Assembly (NCBI RefSeq): GCF_008365385.1
Contig: NZ_QOVF01000006.1
Location: forward strand, 94,285 to 158,284
DNA length: 64,000 nt
Origin: Halopseudomonas laoshanensis
Lineage (GTDB): Bacteria > Pseudomonadota > Gammaproteobacteria > Pseudomonadales > Pseudomonadaceae
Direction: 5' to 3'
In this document: piece by piece, positions 1 through 8,589 of the stretch
Position numbering within the stretch: the stretch's first letter is position 1
Layout of the letters: each line of letters begins with the position of its first letter
Position numbers and translations under genes: made by a program
Notes under the pieces: model-generated
Databases searched by the model: none
The model's input: only the letters and a program-made list of their open reading frames with translations
What the model was told of the DNA's origin: nothing

Positions 1-132
1 ATCAAGTTATACGCTTTTACAAATACTCAGCGCTATCTGCGCATTTTCCTGTACAAGAATTATTTTTTAGGCTAAGTTTTGTATAAGTAAATGCGAGAGG
101 CTTGGAGTATAGAGTCTCGCTGCAACTGCGCA

Positions 133-173
133 CTCCGGTAGTCGTCTTCCCCTTTGGACTACCGGGGTTTTTT
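133..173 (+). terminator. Rho-independent terminator of an unidentified plus-strand transcript
   Basis: Nine-base-pair stem CCGGTAGTC (135-143) / GACTACCGG (157-165) followed by GG and a run of six T. It points along the plus strand, away from the LOV gene, so it ends a transcript that starts either left of the window or within bases 1-130. A second small hairpin (GCGAGA 93-98 / TCTCGC 115-120) sits just upstream; no ORF is visible here, so a small RNA is possible. Confidence 0.65.
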
Positions 174-248
174 ATTCCCGCCTAAGACCCGCAGCTATAC
201 GACACTATCTCAGCGATAAAGCAAAAGTCATGCAGGTGAAATACCTGC

Positions 249-695
249 TCAGTCTTTTGCAGCTTCCAGTTGCGCCTTGAGACGGCTGATTTCGGCCTGC
301 AGCTCTTCGACCTTCTGCTGCGCGTCAACCTGTTCCGTAACGTCCTTCTGGATGCCGATGTAATACGTAAGCTGATCGGCTTCGTTAAAAACCGGAGTAA
401 TGGATAGCTCGTTCCAGAACGGGCTGCCGTCCTTGCGGTAGTTGCGTATTACCTGGCGGCAGGGCACGCCTTCTTTCACCGCCTTGCGGATGGCGTCCAG
501 ACCAGGCTGATCGCGGTCATCCTTTTGCAGAAAACGGCAATCCTGATACAGGATGTCGTCGGTTTTGTAACCGGTCAGCGTCTCGAACGCTTTATTCACG
601 TAAATGAGGATATTGTCGTCGCCTTCCTGTTCGGCGACACAAATGCCGTCATTCGACGCATTGACCACAAGCTGCAGCAGTTTGGCATTGATCAT
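249..695 (-). CDS. Short LOV-domain blue-light photoreceptor
   Basis: A 148-residue single-domain LOV protein (PAS family) binding flavin mononucleotide. The photoactive cysteine is Cys53 in the motif YQDCRFLQ (residues 50-57), and the conserved glutamine that reads flavin adduct state is Gln116 in YYIGIQKDV. The last 25 residues (QQKVEELQ...) form an amphipathic helix, likely a dimerising coiled coil; no output domain is fused. Length and sequence closely match the Pseudomonas putida short LOV proteins PpSB1 and PpSB2, known as stand-alone photoreceptors of poorly understood output. Arg61 is kept but position 66, an arginine in slow-cycling PpSB1, is leucine here, so faster dark recovery is inferred. 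A short hairpin (232-248) follows the stop codon. Confidence 0.93.
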   Translation of the reverse strand: MINAKLLQLVVNASNDGICVAEQEGDDNILIYVNKAFETLTGYKTDDILYQDCRFLQKDDRDQPGLDAIRKAVKEGVPCRQVIRNYRKDGSPFWNELSITPVFNEADQLTYYIGIQKDVTEQVDAQQKVEELQAEISRLKAQLEAAKD

Positions 696-816
696 TGCAA
701 CAATATTCTCCTGATATTTGACCTCATTCTATAGCATCAACTTGCGCTGTCTACCGCCTCAGGGCGCAAGAGTGGGGCATAATGGTCGTCTTTCAAAGCA
801 GTTGTGGAGTCAGCGC

Positions 817-1275
817 ATGCAGGTAGCAATACTCAGTGGTTCAGTTTTCGGTACAGCCGATATGGTCGCGGATGAGGCGGTGAGTGTGTGCTCAAGCGCC
901 GGGTTGAATGTGGTAAGAGTCAAGCCGGCTACCGTGGACGCACTGTTGGCATCGCAGCCTGAGAGTTTGCTGGTGTGTACGTCGACTACCGGCATGGGTG
1001 AATTGCCTGACAGTTTTATGCCGTTCTATCTGGAATTGCAGAGCCGTTTCCCGTTGCTGACCAAGATCCCATTCGGCGTGATCGCGTTGGGTGATTCCGC
1101 CTATGGCGATACCTTTTGCCAGGGTGGTGAGTTGATGCGTGAGCTGTTACTCGAGTTGCAGGCTGAGGAAGTTTTGCCAATGCTGCGCCTGGATGCCAGC
1201 GAAAGCGTCACCCCGGAAGTGGACGCGCAGCCTTGGCTTGAACAATGGGTCAACACGCTCACCCAGCGGGCTTGA
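817..1275 (+). CDS. Flavodoxin (MioC-like)
   Basis: A 152-residue flavodoxin-fold protein. The N-terminal strand and phosphate loop (ILSGSVFGTAD, near residues 4-14) bind the FMN phosphate, and TSTTGMGELPDS and ALGDSAYGDTFC are the two isoalloxazine-flanking loops typical of the MioC/flavodoxin family. It probably acts as a cytosolic electron carrier; the partner is unknown. An in-frame ATG exists at 718, but the family begins at the MQVAILSG methionine, which has a GGAG ribosome site about 9 bases upstream, so 817 is chosen. Convergent with the downstream Crp/Fnr gene, only 9 bases away. Confidence 0.85.
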   Translation: MQVAILSGSVFGTADMVADEAVSVCSSAGLNVVRVKPATVDALLASQPESLLVCTSTTGMGELPDSFMPFYLELQSRFPLLTKIPFGVIALGDSAYGDTFCQGGELMRELLLELQAEEVLPMLRLDASESVTPEVDAQPWLEQWVNTLTQRA

Positions 1276-1284
1276 TCGGCAGCC

Positions 1285-2040
1285 TCACACCTCGAGAGTA
1301 GTTTCCCCCGTGGCCAGCCGCGTCAGTGCAGGTTCGTCGAGTATTACAATCTGCCCATAGCGGATCTTCAACCAGCCCGCGGTTTCGAGTCGCTTGAGCA
1401 ATTTGTTGATACTTTGCCGTGAGCTGTTGAGCATCAGGCCGAGCGATTCCTGCGATAGCTGTACAGAAGGGCGGCCGCCTTCATCGTCGGTCTGACCATA
1501 ATTGTGTGCGTGCATCAGCAAGCGTTTGGCCAGGCGCGATGGCAGCGGCAGCAGGGCACTGTCTTCGAGCATGGCAAAGGAGATGCGAATGCGGCGACAT
1601 AACAGGCGCATGAACAGAGGGTAAAGTTCCGGCCGTCGATCCAGCATCTGCTGAAAACCCTTGCGCGGGATCAGCAGCAATTCAGTGGGGCCGCTGGCAT
1701 GGGTATCGTGGGAGCGGGGCAGCCCATCGAATAGAGAAATCTCGCCAAACCAGCTGCCAGGGCTCAATACCGCCAACACCGCTTCACGGCCATCCGGGCC
1801 GATATTGCTGATACGCGCGGCGCCGCTGATGACGCCATATAAGCCGTCGGGCTCATCATCCTTGGCATAGACGCACTCGCCATCGTCCAACTGACGGATT
1901 CTTGCCAGCGCGAGCATTTCTTCCAGGCAGTATTCCGGGAGCTCATTGAACCAGCGATTGTTCTGCAGCAGCTTGGATAGTTTGCCGTCATCCACTGATG
2001 CGGCGACTGTAACCTGCTTGACAGTCCGCTTTGCTGTCAC
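1285..2040 (-). CDS. Crp/Fnr-family transcriptional regulator
   Basis: A 251-residue regulator with an N-terminal cyclic-nucleotide-binding-like beta barrel (about residues 30-145, including GSWFGEISLFDGLPRSHD, the phosphate-cassette region) and a C-terminal winged helix (about 165-235, LSQESLGLMLNSSRQSINKL). The barrel has Arg-Ser where Crp has Arg-Thr/Ser after the glutamate, so nucleotide binding is plausible. No N-terminal Fe-S cysteines of the Fnr type are present. Transcribed divergently from the aldolase gene, with about 120 bp between them, so it could regulate that gene; the sequence does not prove it. Confidence 0.88.
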   Translation of the reverse strand: MTAKRTVKQVTVAASVDDGKLSKLLQNNRWFNELPEYCLEEMLALARIRQLDDGECVYAKDDEPDGLYGVISGAARISNIGPDGREAVLAVLSPGSWFGEISLFDGLPRSHDTHASGPTELLLIPRKGFQQMLDRRPELYPLFMRLLCRRIRISFAMLEDSALLPLPSRLAKRLLMHAHNYGQTDDEGGRPSVQLSQESLGLMLNSSRQSINKLLKRLETAGWLKIRYGQIVILDEPALTRLATGETTLEV

Positions 2041-2160
2041 CGTCTAGACTCTCTCTTATATTGAACGTCCCATAGTATGCCGCAACTGGCTGGGGATGTG
2101 ACAAGCATTGGGCGCCCGGTGCAGCTCCCATATTTTATCTCATACAAGAGGACAAAGCCG

Positions 2161-2934
2161 ATGAACGCATTCCAGTCGTTGCCAGTGGTTAATCTGCAGG
2201 ATCAAGTAAGCGCTGAAGAGTGGCAGACACGAGTCGATCTGGCCGCCTGCTATCGTTTGATTGCGATGTACGGCTGGGATGACGTGGTGTTCACCCACGT
2301 ATCAGCCAAAATCCCTGGCACCGAACATTTCCTGATCAACCCTTACGGTTTGATGTTCGAGGAGATGACTGCCTCCAACCTGGTCAAGATCGATCTGCAG
2401 GGTAACAAGCTGTCGGATACGCCCTACGATATCAATCCAGCCGGTTTCACCATTCACAGCGCCGTGCACGAAGTCCGCCATGATGCCGGCTGTGTGCTGC
2501 ATACGCATACCGCGGATGGGGTCGGTGTTTCTGCGCAGAAAAATGGCATTCTGCCAATCTCCCAGCAATCGATTTTCGTATTGAGCAGCCTGGCCTATCA
2601 CGATTACGAAGGTGTGGCGCTGAATGATGAAGAAAAGGCACGGCTGCAGGCAGACCTGGGCAACGCAAATAATATGGTCCTGCGAAATCACGGCCTGATG
2701 ACCTGTGGCAAGTCCGTCGCCGAAGCCTTTCTGACCATGTACACCCTGCAGCGTTGCTGTGAGATTCAGGTCAGTGCCCAGGCTGGCGGCGGTGACCTGA
2801 TTCCAATCCCGCAGCAGATCCTTGATGGCGCCCGCGAGAGCATGCGCAAGGTCACCAAGGGTGCTGGCGCCAATCTGGCCTGGCCGGCGTTGCTGCGCAA
2901 GCTGCAGCGAGTCAACCCCGGCTTCGATCAGTGA
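2161..2934 (+). CDS. Class II aldolase/adducin-family protein
   Basis: A 257-residue member of the zinc-dependent class II aldolase/adducin fold (fuculose-phosphate aldolase and ribulose-phosphate epimerase relatives). The metal-site histidines are in VLHTHTADG and RNHGLMTCG, and the substrate-loop residues in NPYGLMFEEM are kept. It is longer than classical FucA (about 215) and resembles the widespread Pseudomonas group whose substrate is not known. The ORF could start at 2077, but the ATG at 2161 follows an AGAGGA ribosome site and begins at the usual family N-terminus. Divergent from the Crp/Fnr regulator. Confidence 0.85.
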   Translation: MNAFQSLPVVNLQDQVSAEEWQTRVDLAACYRLIAMYGWDDVVFTHVSAKIPGTEHFLINPYGLMFEEMTASNLVKIDLQGNKLSDTPYDINPAGFTIHSAVHEVRHDAGCVLHTHTADGVGVSAQKNGILPISQQSIFVLSSLAYHDYEGVALNDEEKARLQADLGNANNMVLRNHGLMTCGKSVAEAFLTMYTLQRCCEIQVSAQAGGGDLIPIPQQILDGARESMRKVTKGAGANLAWPALLRKLQRVNPGFDQ

Positions 2935-2946
2935 AAGCCTGACCGC

Positions 2947-3723
2947 TTAGTTGCGCTCTTCGCGCAAGAACACCAGCTTGTCATCTGATGAGCTGGCTGC
3001 ATCAAAGCGGTAGCCGTCCAGGTCGAAGTTTTTCAACTGTTCAGGGTTGGTAATGCGTTCCTTGATCACGTACCGAGCCATCAATCCGCGGGCTTTCTTG
3101 GCGTAGAAGCTGATGATCTTGTACTGGCCGTTTTTCTGATCCTTGAATACGGTATCGATCACTCGCGCCTTCAATGCCTTGGCTTTTACCGCGCCAAAGT
3201 ACTCCTGAGAAGCCAGATTCAGCAGGACGTCATCGCCCTGTTTCTTCAGGTCCTTGTTCAGCCATTCGCTGATGTGTTCGCCCCAGAAACTGTACAGATC
3301 CTTGCCGCGCGGGTTGGCCAATTTGGTACCCATTTCCAGGCGGTATGGCTGCATCATGTCCAGCGGACGCAGCAGGCCGTATAAGCCAGACAACATGCGC
3401 AGATGCTGTTGGGCAAAGGCAAAGTCTTCCTCGGTAAAATCTTCCGCCGCCAATCCGGTATACACGTCACCCTTGAAGGCGAGTAACGCCTGCTTGCTGT
3501 TGGCCTTGGTAAATCGGTCGCTCCAACTGCCATAGCGGGCTACGTTCAAGCTGGCCAGCTTGTCGGACAGCGACATCAGCTCGGCGATATCCTGCGGCGA
3601 CTTTTCCTGGAGTATGTCGATCAGCTCGCGGCTATGCTCGAGAAAACGCGGCTTGGTATGGGTGCTGGTGACCGGGGGTGTTTCGTAATCAAGAGTTTTG
3701 GCGGGCGAAATAACCAACAGCAT
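2947..3723 (-). CDS. yaaA: Peroxide stress protein YaaA (DUF328/UPF0246)
   Basis: A 258-residue protein of the YaaA family, which in E. coli limits free iron and DNA damage during hydrogen peroxide stress. Diagnostic stretches are the N-terminus [35 protein letters not shown] and the C-terminal [15 protein letters not shown]. Length equals the family norm. Convergent with the aldolase gene; its stop lies 12 bases from that of the aldolase. The DNA upstream (3724-3874) is a repeat-bearing intergenic region shared with phoH. Confidence 0.93.
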   Translation of the reverse strand: MLLVISPAKTLDYETPPVTSTHTKPRFLEHSRELIDILQEKSPQDIAELMSLSDKLASLNVARYGSWSDRFTKANSKQALLAFKGDVYTGLAAEDFTEEDFAFAQQHLRMLSGLYGLLRPLDMMQPYRLEMGTKLANPRGKDLYSFWGEHISEWLNKDLKKQGDDVLLNLASQEYFGAVKAKALKARVIDTVFKDQKNGQYKIISFYAKKARGLMARYVIKERITNPEQLKNFDLDGYRFDAASSSDDKLVFLREERN

Positions 3724-3804
3724 AGAAAACCTCCGTATAGGACTGGAGGCTATTATGCCGGATTGCCTTTGGCTGTGCTCTGCATTGGGTTGATAGGGGT
3801 GGTT

Positions 3805-3875
3805 AATAGCTACAAGCTACAAGCGGCAAGAGAAAACAGAACGCCTTCTGCTTGCCGCTTACCGCTTGCCGCTTC
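3805..3875. repeat. Dispersed intergenic palindrome, GCGGCAAG type
   Basis: Inverted copies AAGCGGCAAG (3821-3830) and CTTGCCGCTT (3851-3860), with a nested CAGAA/TTCTG pair in the loop, and a further partial CTTGCCGCTT copy at 3865-3874. Related words occur at about 17,111, 28,122 and 42,300, always between genes. The hairpin sits directly after the phoH stop and may also act as its terminator. Confidence 0.6.
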
Positions 3876-5263
3876 TAAAGGTGCGTTTCTGCGTATTCCG
3901 CCAGTATCGAGCGGGGTACGCCCTGCAGGTGAATATGGACGCCGTGGGGGAAGTCCTTGAAGCATTCTGTCAGGTAGGTCAGGCCTGAGCTGGTGGCGTT
4001 CAGATAGGGGGTATCGATCTGCGCCAGGTTACCCAGGCAGACCACTTTCGAGCCGCTGCCGGCACGGGTGATGATCGTCTTGATCTGGTGCGGCGTCAGG
4101 TTCTGGCTCTCGTCGATCAGGATAAAGCTCTGCTGGAAGCTACGGCCGCGGATGTAGTTGAGCGATTTGAACTGCAAGGGAACGCGGTCGAGTATGTAGT
4201 CCACGCTGCCGTGGGTACATTCGTCATCCATATGCAGGGCTTCGAGGTTATCGGTAATGGCGCCGAGCCAGGGCTCCATCTTTTCCGCCTCGGTACCGGG
4301 CAGAAAGCCGATATCTTCATCCAGCCCCTGCGTACTGCGGGTGGCGATGATGCGTCGGTAAGTCTTGCTGACCATGGTCTGTTCGATGGCCGCCGCCAGC
4401 GCCAGAATGGTTTTGCCGGATCCGGCCGCGCCGGTCAGGTTTACCAGGTGAATGTCTGGATCGAGCAGGGCATACATGGCCAGCGCCTGAAATACATCCC
4501 TCGGCCGTAAGCCCCAGGCTTCCTGATGCATCAGCTGTTCCTGATGCAAATCCCGCAGGCTCATATGGTCGCCCTGAATCGATTTCACCCAACCGATAAA
4601 GCCCTGATCATCAATGATGAAATCGTTGATATGCAGGGCTGGCACGTTGTCGACCAGCTGGACGTCATGCACGGTCTTGCCCAGGCGTTGATGGGTTTCC
4701 ACGCGCTTGACGCGGTCCCAGAAGGAGCCTTCAACCTGATGGTATCCGCGGGCTAACAGAGAGATATCATCGAGTAGCTGATCGGTTTGATAGTCCTCGG
4801 CATCGATGCCGCAGGCGCGCGCCTTCAGGCGCATATTGATATCTTTGGATACCAGCACCACGCGAGAATCGGGATGCTTGTGCTGCAATTGGCAGAGCTG
4901 GTTGATGATCTTGTTGTCGTTCAGATCGTTGGGCAGGCAGTGGGCCGGAATCGGTGTCTTGTCCATCAGGATGGCCAGGGTGCCATTCGGGCCCAACTTG
5001 CCGCGCTGGATCGGCACGCCTTTTTCTACCTGGTCAGGGGGAGCATCGGCGAGGGTCTTGTCTATCAGTCTGATGGCCTGGCGACAATCAGCGGCAGTGC
5101 TGGCCTTACCTGATTTGAGTTTGTCGAGTTCTTCCAGAACGGTCATCGGGATGATGACGTGGTGTTCTTCAAAGTTCAGCAGCGCGTTGGGATCGTGGAT
5201 GAGGACGTTGGTGTCGAGAACATAGAAGGTATGTCGTGTCGGTCCGCACGCTTCCATATGCAA
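3875..5263 (-). CDS. PIN-PhoH fusion ATPase/ribonuclease
   Basis: A 462-residue two-domain protein. Residues 12-140 form a PIN nuclease domain (YVLDTNVLIHDPNAL with the acidic Asp, then VLEELDKLK and VSKDINMRLKA), and residues from about 250 form a PhoH RecA-like ATPase with Walker A GAAGSGKT and Walker B FILIDESQN. The PIN-PhoH arrangement (PhoH2/YlaK type) is associated with RNA unwinding and cleavage. The first two methionines (MHMEA) are both possible starts; 5263 is used. It is monocistronic, with the RNA helicase rhlB gene upstream on the same strand after a 260-bp gap in which no gene is seen. Confidence 0.9.
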   Translation of the reverse strand: MHMEACGPTRHTFYVLDTNVLIHDPNALLNFEEHHVIIPMTVLEELDKLKSGKASTAADCRQAIRLIDKTLADAPPDQVEKGVPIQRGKLGPNGTLAILMDKTPIPAHCLPNDLNDNKIINQLCQLQHKHPDSRVVLVSKDINMRLKARACGIDAEDYQTDQLLDDISLLARGYHQVEGSFWDRVKRVETHQRLGKTVHDVQLVDNVPALHINDFIIDDQGFIGWVKSIQGDHMSLRDLHQEQLMHQEAWGLRPRDVFQALAMYALLDPDIHLVNLTGAAGSGKTILALAAAIEQTMVSKTYRRIIATRSTQGLDEDIGFLPGTEAEKMEPWLGAITDNLEALHMDDECTHGSVDYILDRVPLQFKSLNYIRGRSFQQSFILIDESQNLTPHQIKTIITRAGSGSKVVCLGNLAQIDTPYLNATSSGLTYLTECFKDFPHGVHIHLQGVPRSILAEYAETHL

Positions 5264-5526
5264 TTACCTCGCAAGTGCCATTTTACGAGACTGTATCAGG
5301 CGCTTGAGCTGCGCCTGGCAGTCCGCGGGCCGACTCGAAAGGCCGTCAGGTATCAGGGGATCACCTTGAGAATTCGGTCGGTTGACCGATATATAGCGCA
5401 GTTCAAATGACCTTCACAAGCGCAAAAAAGCCAAACTGGAAATAAATGTTGCAGGCGACGAACGGGCATGTTCAGGGGCCAAAAAACCACGTTATAGTCA
5501 TTGGCCCGGTGAGATGAAAAACGTTT

Positions 5527-7083
5527 CTAGCGCCGGTTTCCCCGCTGTCCGTCACGTCCACTCGCACGTTTCTTGTTGGCTGCCGCTGCTGCTGCCTGTT
5601 CGGCTTCGTTGGCATCGCTGGCGGCTTTCTCGTCGGCGCTCTGATGGCGCTGGGGCAGGGCTTTGAGCAGATGCATTTCCGGCGGAATACACACCAGCTT
5701 GTTGCCCAGCAGAACTTCGATAGGGGGAATCTGGAACGCGTCATCCTCGCAGGCGAAGCTGATCGACGTGCCCTTGGCGCCGGCGCGGCCGGTGCGACCA
5801 ATACGGTGCACGTAATCTTCAGGATCGTCTGGCAAGGTATAGTTGATCACGTGGCTGATACCGTCAACGTGAATGCCGCGGCCGGCAACATCGGTGGCTA
5901 CCAGCACGCGCAGGCTGCCATCCTTGAAGCTGTCCAGCGTCTTGACGCGTTTGTGCTGCGGTACATCACCGGATAGCTGGGCGGCATTGATGCCATCCCG
6001 TACCAGTCGCTCCTGAATACGGCGTACCTGATCCTTGCGGTTGGCGAATACCATGACCCGGGTCAGATCAAGTTGCGTAATCAGGTTGTACAGCAGCTTG
6101 TACTTGTCGCTGCCGGTCACGGCGTAAACCTGCTGATCGACATTCTCCGAGGCGGCACGCTCTGGCTCTATCTCGACGATGGCCGGATCCTGAGTCCATT
6201 GCTGGGACAGGTTCATCACGTCGTCGCTGAAGGTCGCGGAAAACAGCAGCGTTTGCCGGTCGCCCTTGCGCGGGGTCTGGCGGATGATCTGACGTACTTG
6301 CGGAATAAAGCCCATATCCAGCATGCGATCGGCTTCATCCAGGATCAATACCTCGATCAGGTCCAGATGCACTTCACCGCGGTTGCAGAAATCCAGCAGG
6401 CGACCCGGGGTGGCGACCAGAATGTCGCAATGCTGCTTTTCCAGCTGTTTGATCTGTTTGTCGAAATCCATGCCGCCGACAAACGCCATCACGTTCAATG
6501 GGCAATGCTTGGTCAGGCCTACCGCATCGTTGGCAATCTGCATCACCAGTTCGCGGGTTGGCGCAATGATCAGTGCACGCGGCTCGCCCATAAAGCGTTC
6601 ATCCGGCGGGGGAGTTTCCAGCAGTTGAGTGATGGTCGAGATCAGAAACGCAGCTGTCTTGCCGGTACCGGTCTGTGCCCGGCCGATGGCATCCTGACCC
6701 TTGAGCGTGCTGCCCAATACCTGTGCCTGAATCGGTGTGCAGTAACTGAAGCCCTGATCCTGAATCGCGCGCATCAGGCTGTCGGGGAGGTCGAAATCAT
6801 GAAAGCGGGTCTTGCCTTCGGCCGGCTCGACCGAGAAGTCCTCACGTGCCCAGGGTGTAATGGGCTCAGCCGGTTGCGCCACGGGTTTGTCTTTGCGCGG
6901 TCGTTGTTTGCCAGCCGGGCGCCCATTGGCGGTATTACTGGCAACGGTATTTGCGGCAACAGACGGGCTTTTTCTTGCGTCAGCGGCAGAGCTAGTACGA
7001 GGGCTAGATGTGGCAGGCTGCGGCTGGGCTTGAGGCTTGTCTTGCGGCTTGAACAGACTCTTCAGTGCTTTGAGCACAGGCAT
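5527..7083 (-). CDS. rhlB: ATP-dependent DEAD-box RNA helicase RhlB
   Basis: A 518-residue DEAD-box helicase. Residues 1-85 are a low-complexity Pro/Ala/Ser/Lys extension. The core carries the Q motif (YCTPIQAQ), Walker [28 protein letters not shown], and [10 protein letters not shown]. The C-terminal tail is basic ([15 protein letters not shown]), suited to RNA or RNase E contact. It unwinds RNA during degradosome-linked decay. In Pseudomonas this gene lies next to the same carboxylesterase seen here downstream, supporting the RhlB rather than RhlE or DbpA name. Start chosen at the only N-terminal ATG before the extension. Confidence 0.9.
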   Translation of the reverse strand: MPVLKALKSLFKPQDKPQAQPQPATSSPRTSSAADARKSPSVAANTVASNTANGRPAGKQRPRKDKPVAQPAEPITPWAREDFSVEPAEGKTRFHDFDLPDSLMRAIQDQGFSYCTPIQAQVLGSTLKGQDAIGRAQTGTGKTAAFLISTITQLLETPPPDERFMGEPRALIIAPTRELVMQIANDAVGLTKHCPLNVMAFVGGMDFDKQIKQLEKQHCDILVATPGRLLDFCNRGEVHLDLIEVLILDEADRMLDMGFIPQVRQIIRQTPRKGDRQTLLFSATFSDDVMNLSQQWTQDPAIVEIEPERAASENVDQQVYAVTGSDKYKLLYNLITQLDLTRVMVFANRKDQVRRIQERLVRDGINAAQLSGDVPQHKRVKTLDSFKDGSLRVLVATDVAGRGIHVDGISHVINYTLPDDPEDYVHRIGRTGRAGAKGTSISFACEDDAFQIPPIEVLLGNKLVCIPPEMHLLKALPQRHQSADEKAASDANEAEQAAAAAANKKRASGRDGQRGNRR

Positions 7084-7190
7084 CTCTCAGTGTGGGCAAA
7101 TGGATATTCACCCAGCAGTGTACTGCAACGTTTTGTATTCGCGAAGCCCTGGCCGGTTAATTTTTGATCAATCCGGCCGGGGCATCCGGA

Positions 7191-7847
7191 TTACAGTCCC
7201 AGGCGGGTGATCAACCACTGCCGAATGTCGGCAATTTGTGCTGGGCAGACTTCGTGGCCCATGGGGTAGTCATGCCATTCAACCTGGTGGCCCGCGGCTT
7301 CCAGCACGTCGTGTGCCTGGCGGCCCAGAGTGGTTTTGACCATCTCATCGTTCAGGCCGTGAGCGCAGAAAACCGCCAGCGGCCGCGCAGTTCTACCTTC
7401 GACCAGGGTGTCGAGAGTGGGGCCGTAGGTAGAAAGGGCCATGACGCCGCCCAACGTCAGGTCACTTTGCATCGCAGCATGCAAGACCACGGCGCCGCCC
7501 TGGGAAAAGCCGGCAAGGATGATGTGTTCCGCCGGAACGCCGGCAGCGATCTGCTGATTAACCAGGCTCAGAACCGTGTCCGCCGATTCCTGCATCTGTT
7601 CGTGGCTGATCGCCCGCGCGGGAGCCATGCCCAGGATGTCGTACCAGCTTGGCATCGGGAAACCACCATTGATGGTGACCGGCCGCGTTGGCGCCTGGGG
7701 AAAAATAAACCGAATGCCGTGATCATCTGGCAGATCCAGGGCATCGACTACCGGAACAAAGTCGAAACGGTCGGCACCCAGGCCGTGCAGCCAGATAACG
7801 CAGTGGCGCGTCGTGGTAGAGGGTTCGATGACATGGGGCTGTGACAT
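7191..7847 (-). CDS. Alpha/beta hydrolase, carboxylesterase/phospholipase family
   Basis: A 218-residue cytosolic esterase. The nucleophile serine is in GFSQGG, the aspartate in the CAHGLNDEMV region and the histidine in DYPMGHEVCP, in the order and spacing of the carboxylesterase II (EstB/acyl-protein thioesterase-like) family, whose usual length is about 220. N-terminal IWLHGLGADR forms the oxyanion hole. Likely hydrolyses short acyl esters or thioesters. It lies between rhlB and the EF-P-like gene on the same strand; an AATCCGG/CCGGATT inverted repeat overlaps its stop codon. Confidence 0.92.
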   Translation of the reverse strand: MSQPHVIEPSTTTRHCVIWLHGLGADRFDFVPVVDALDLPDDHGIRFIFPQAPTRPVTINGGFPMPSWYDILGMAPARAISHEQMQESADTVLSLVNQQIAAGVPAEHIILAGFSQGGAVVLHAAMQSDLTLGGVMALSTYGPTLDTLVEGRTARPLAVFCAHGLNDEMVKTTLGRQAHDVLEAAGHQVEWHDYPMGHEVCPAQIADIRQWLITRLGL

Positions 7848-7915
7848 GAGTAATTCCTTGTGGAGAGTCGGATTGGGATACGCCGTATATGGCGCCCCTG
7901 CTTGGAGCCTGACAC

Positions 7916-8482
7916 TCAGGCGCGCGACATGAATTTCCCGGTTTCGGTATTGATGCGCAGTGTCTCGCCCGTTTCCAGGTATTCAGGGATCTGAATTTCC
8001 AGGCCGGTAGCAAAGCGAGCCGTCTTGGTTCGGGCGCTGGCGGAGGAGCCTTTAATCGCCGGGGGTGTTTCTTCGATGGGCATTTCCACTACTGCGGGCA
8101 ACTCCACGCCAACCAGGTTGCCCTCGACAATCAGACCGTACAGACCGGCGATACCGTCATGCAGGTAGGGAATCTGGTCTTCCAGTTGGTCTGCCGTCAG
8201 GGTGTACTGGCTGAAGTCCTCATTGTCCATAAAGGTGTAGCCGTCAGCGTCGAGATAGAGAAACTGCACAGCGCGCTTCTGAAAGTCGATAGAGGCGAGC
8301 ATGTCATCACCGGTCAGGCTCTGGTCCAGCTTCTGCTTGGTCTGCACATGGTTGAAACGTACCTTGTACAAGGTCGTACCGCTGCGCGACGAAGGGCTTT
8401 TCACTTCGATATGCGAGACGATGTACGGCTGGCTGTTGATCTGGACGATCTGGCCTTTTTTCAGTTCGGCGGCTCTGGGCAT
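7916..8482 (-). CDS. yeiP: Elongation factor P-like protein EfpL (YeiP)
   Basis: A 188-residue three-domain EF-P paralogue: KOW-like domain I (residues 1-65), OB domain II (66-128) and OB domain III (129-188, TARFATGLEIQIPEYLETGE, LRINTETGKFMSRA). The domain I loop reads SPSSRSGT, the arginine-tipped loop of the YeiP/EfpL subfamily instead of the modified lysine or arginine loop of true EF-P. EfpL is known to relieve ribosome stalling at polyproline and other difficult motifs. Monocistronic, with about 70 bp to the carboxylesterase start. Confidence 0.93.
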   Translation of the reverse strand: MPRAAELKKGQIVQINSQPYIVSHIEVKSPSSRSGTTLYKVRFNHVQTKQKLDQSLTGDDMLASIDFQKRAVQFLYLDADGYTFMDNEDFSQYTLTADQLEDQIPYLHDGIAGLYGLIVEGNLVGVELPAVVEMPIEETPPAIKGSSASARTKTARFATGLEIQIPEYLETGETLRINTETGKFMSRA

Positions 8483-8547
8483 GGAACGGCATACTCGGGT
8501 GGAAGTTGAAGACGGATATTGTGCGGGTATTTGTATGAAGGCATCAA

Positions 8548-8572
8548 GCGCCGGGGGTGGGGCCCCCGGCGC
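8548..8572 (-). terminator. GC-rich hairpin after mscK
   Basis: Perfect 10-bp stem GCGCCGGGGG (8548-8557) / CCCCCGGCGC (8563-8572) with a 5-base loop, just beyond the mscK stop on the minus strand and upstream of the efpL start. There is no T tract, so it may be a weak terminator or a mRNA-stabilising stem. Confidence 0.5.
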
Positions 8573-8589
8573 AGCGGCTCAACGGTGTT

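Noticed and set aside
6073..7167. Plus-strand 364-codon ORF opposite rhlB
   Set aside because: Shadow of the helicase gene, which contains all DEAD-box motifs on the minus strand.
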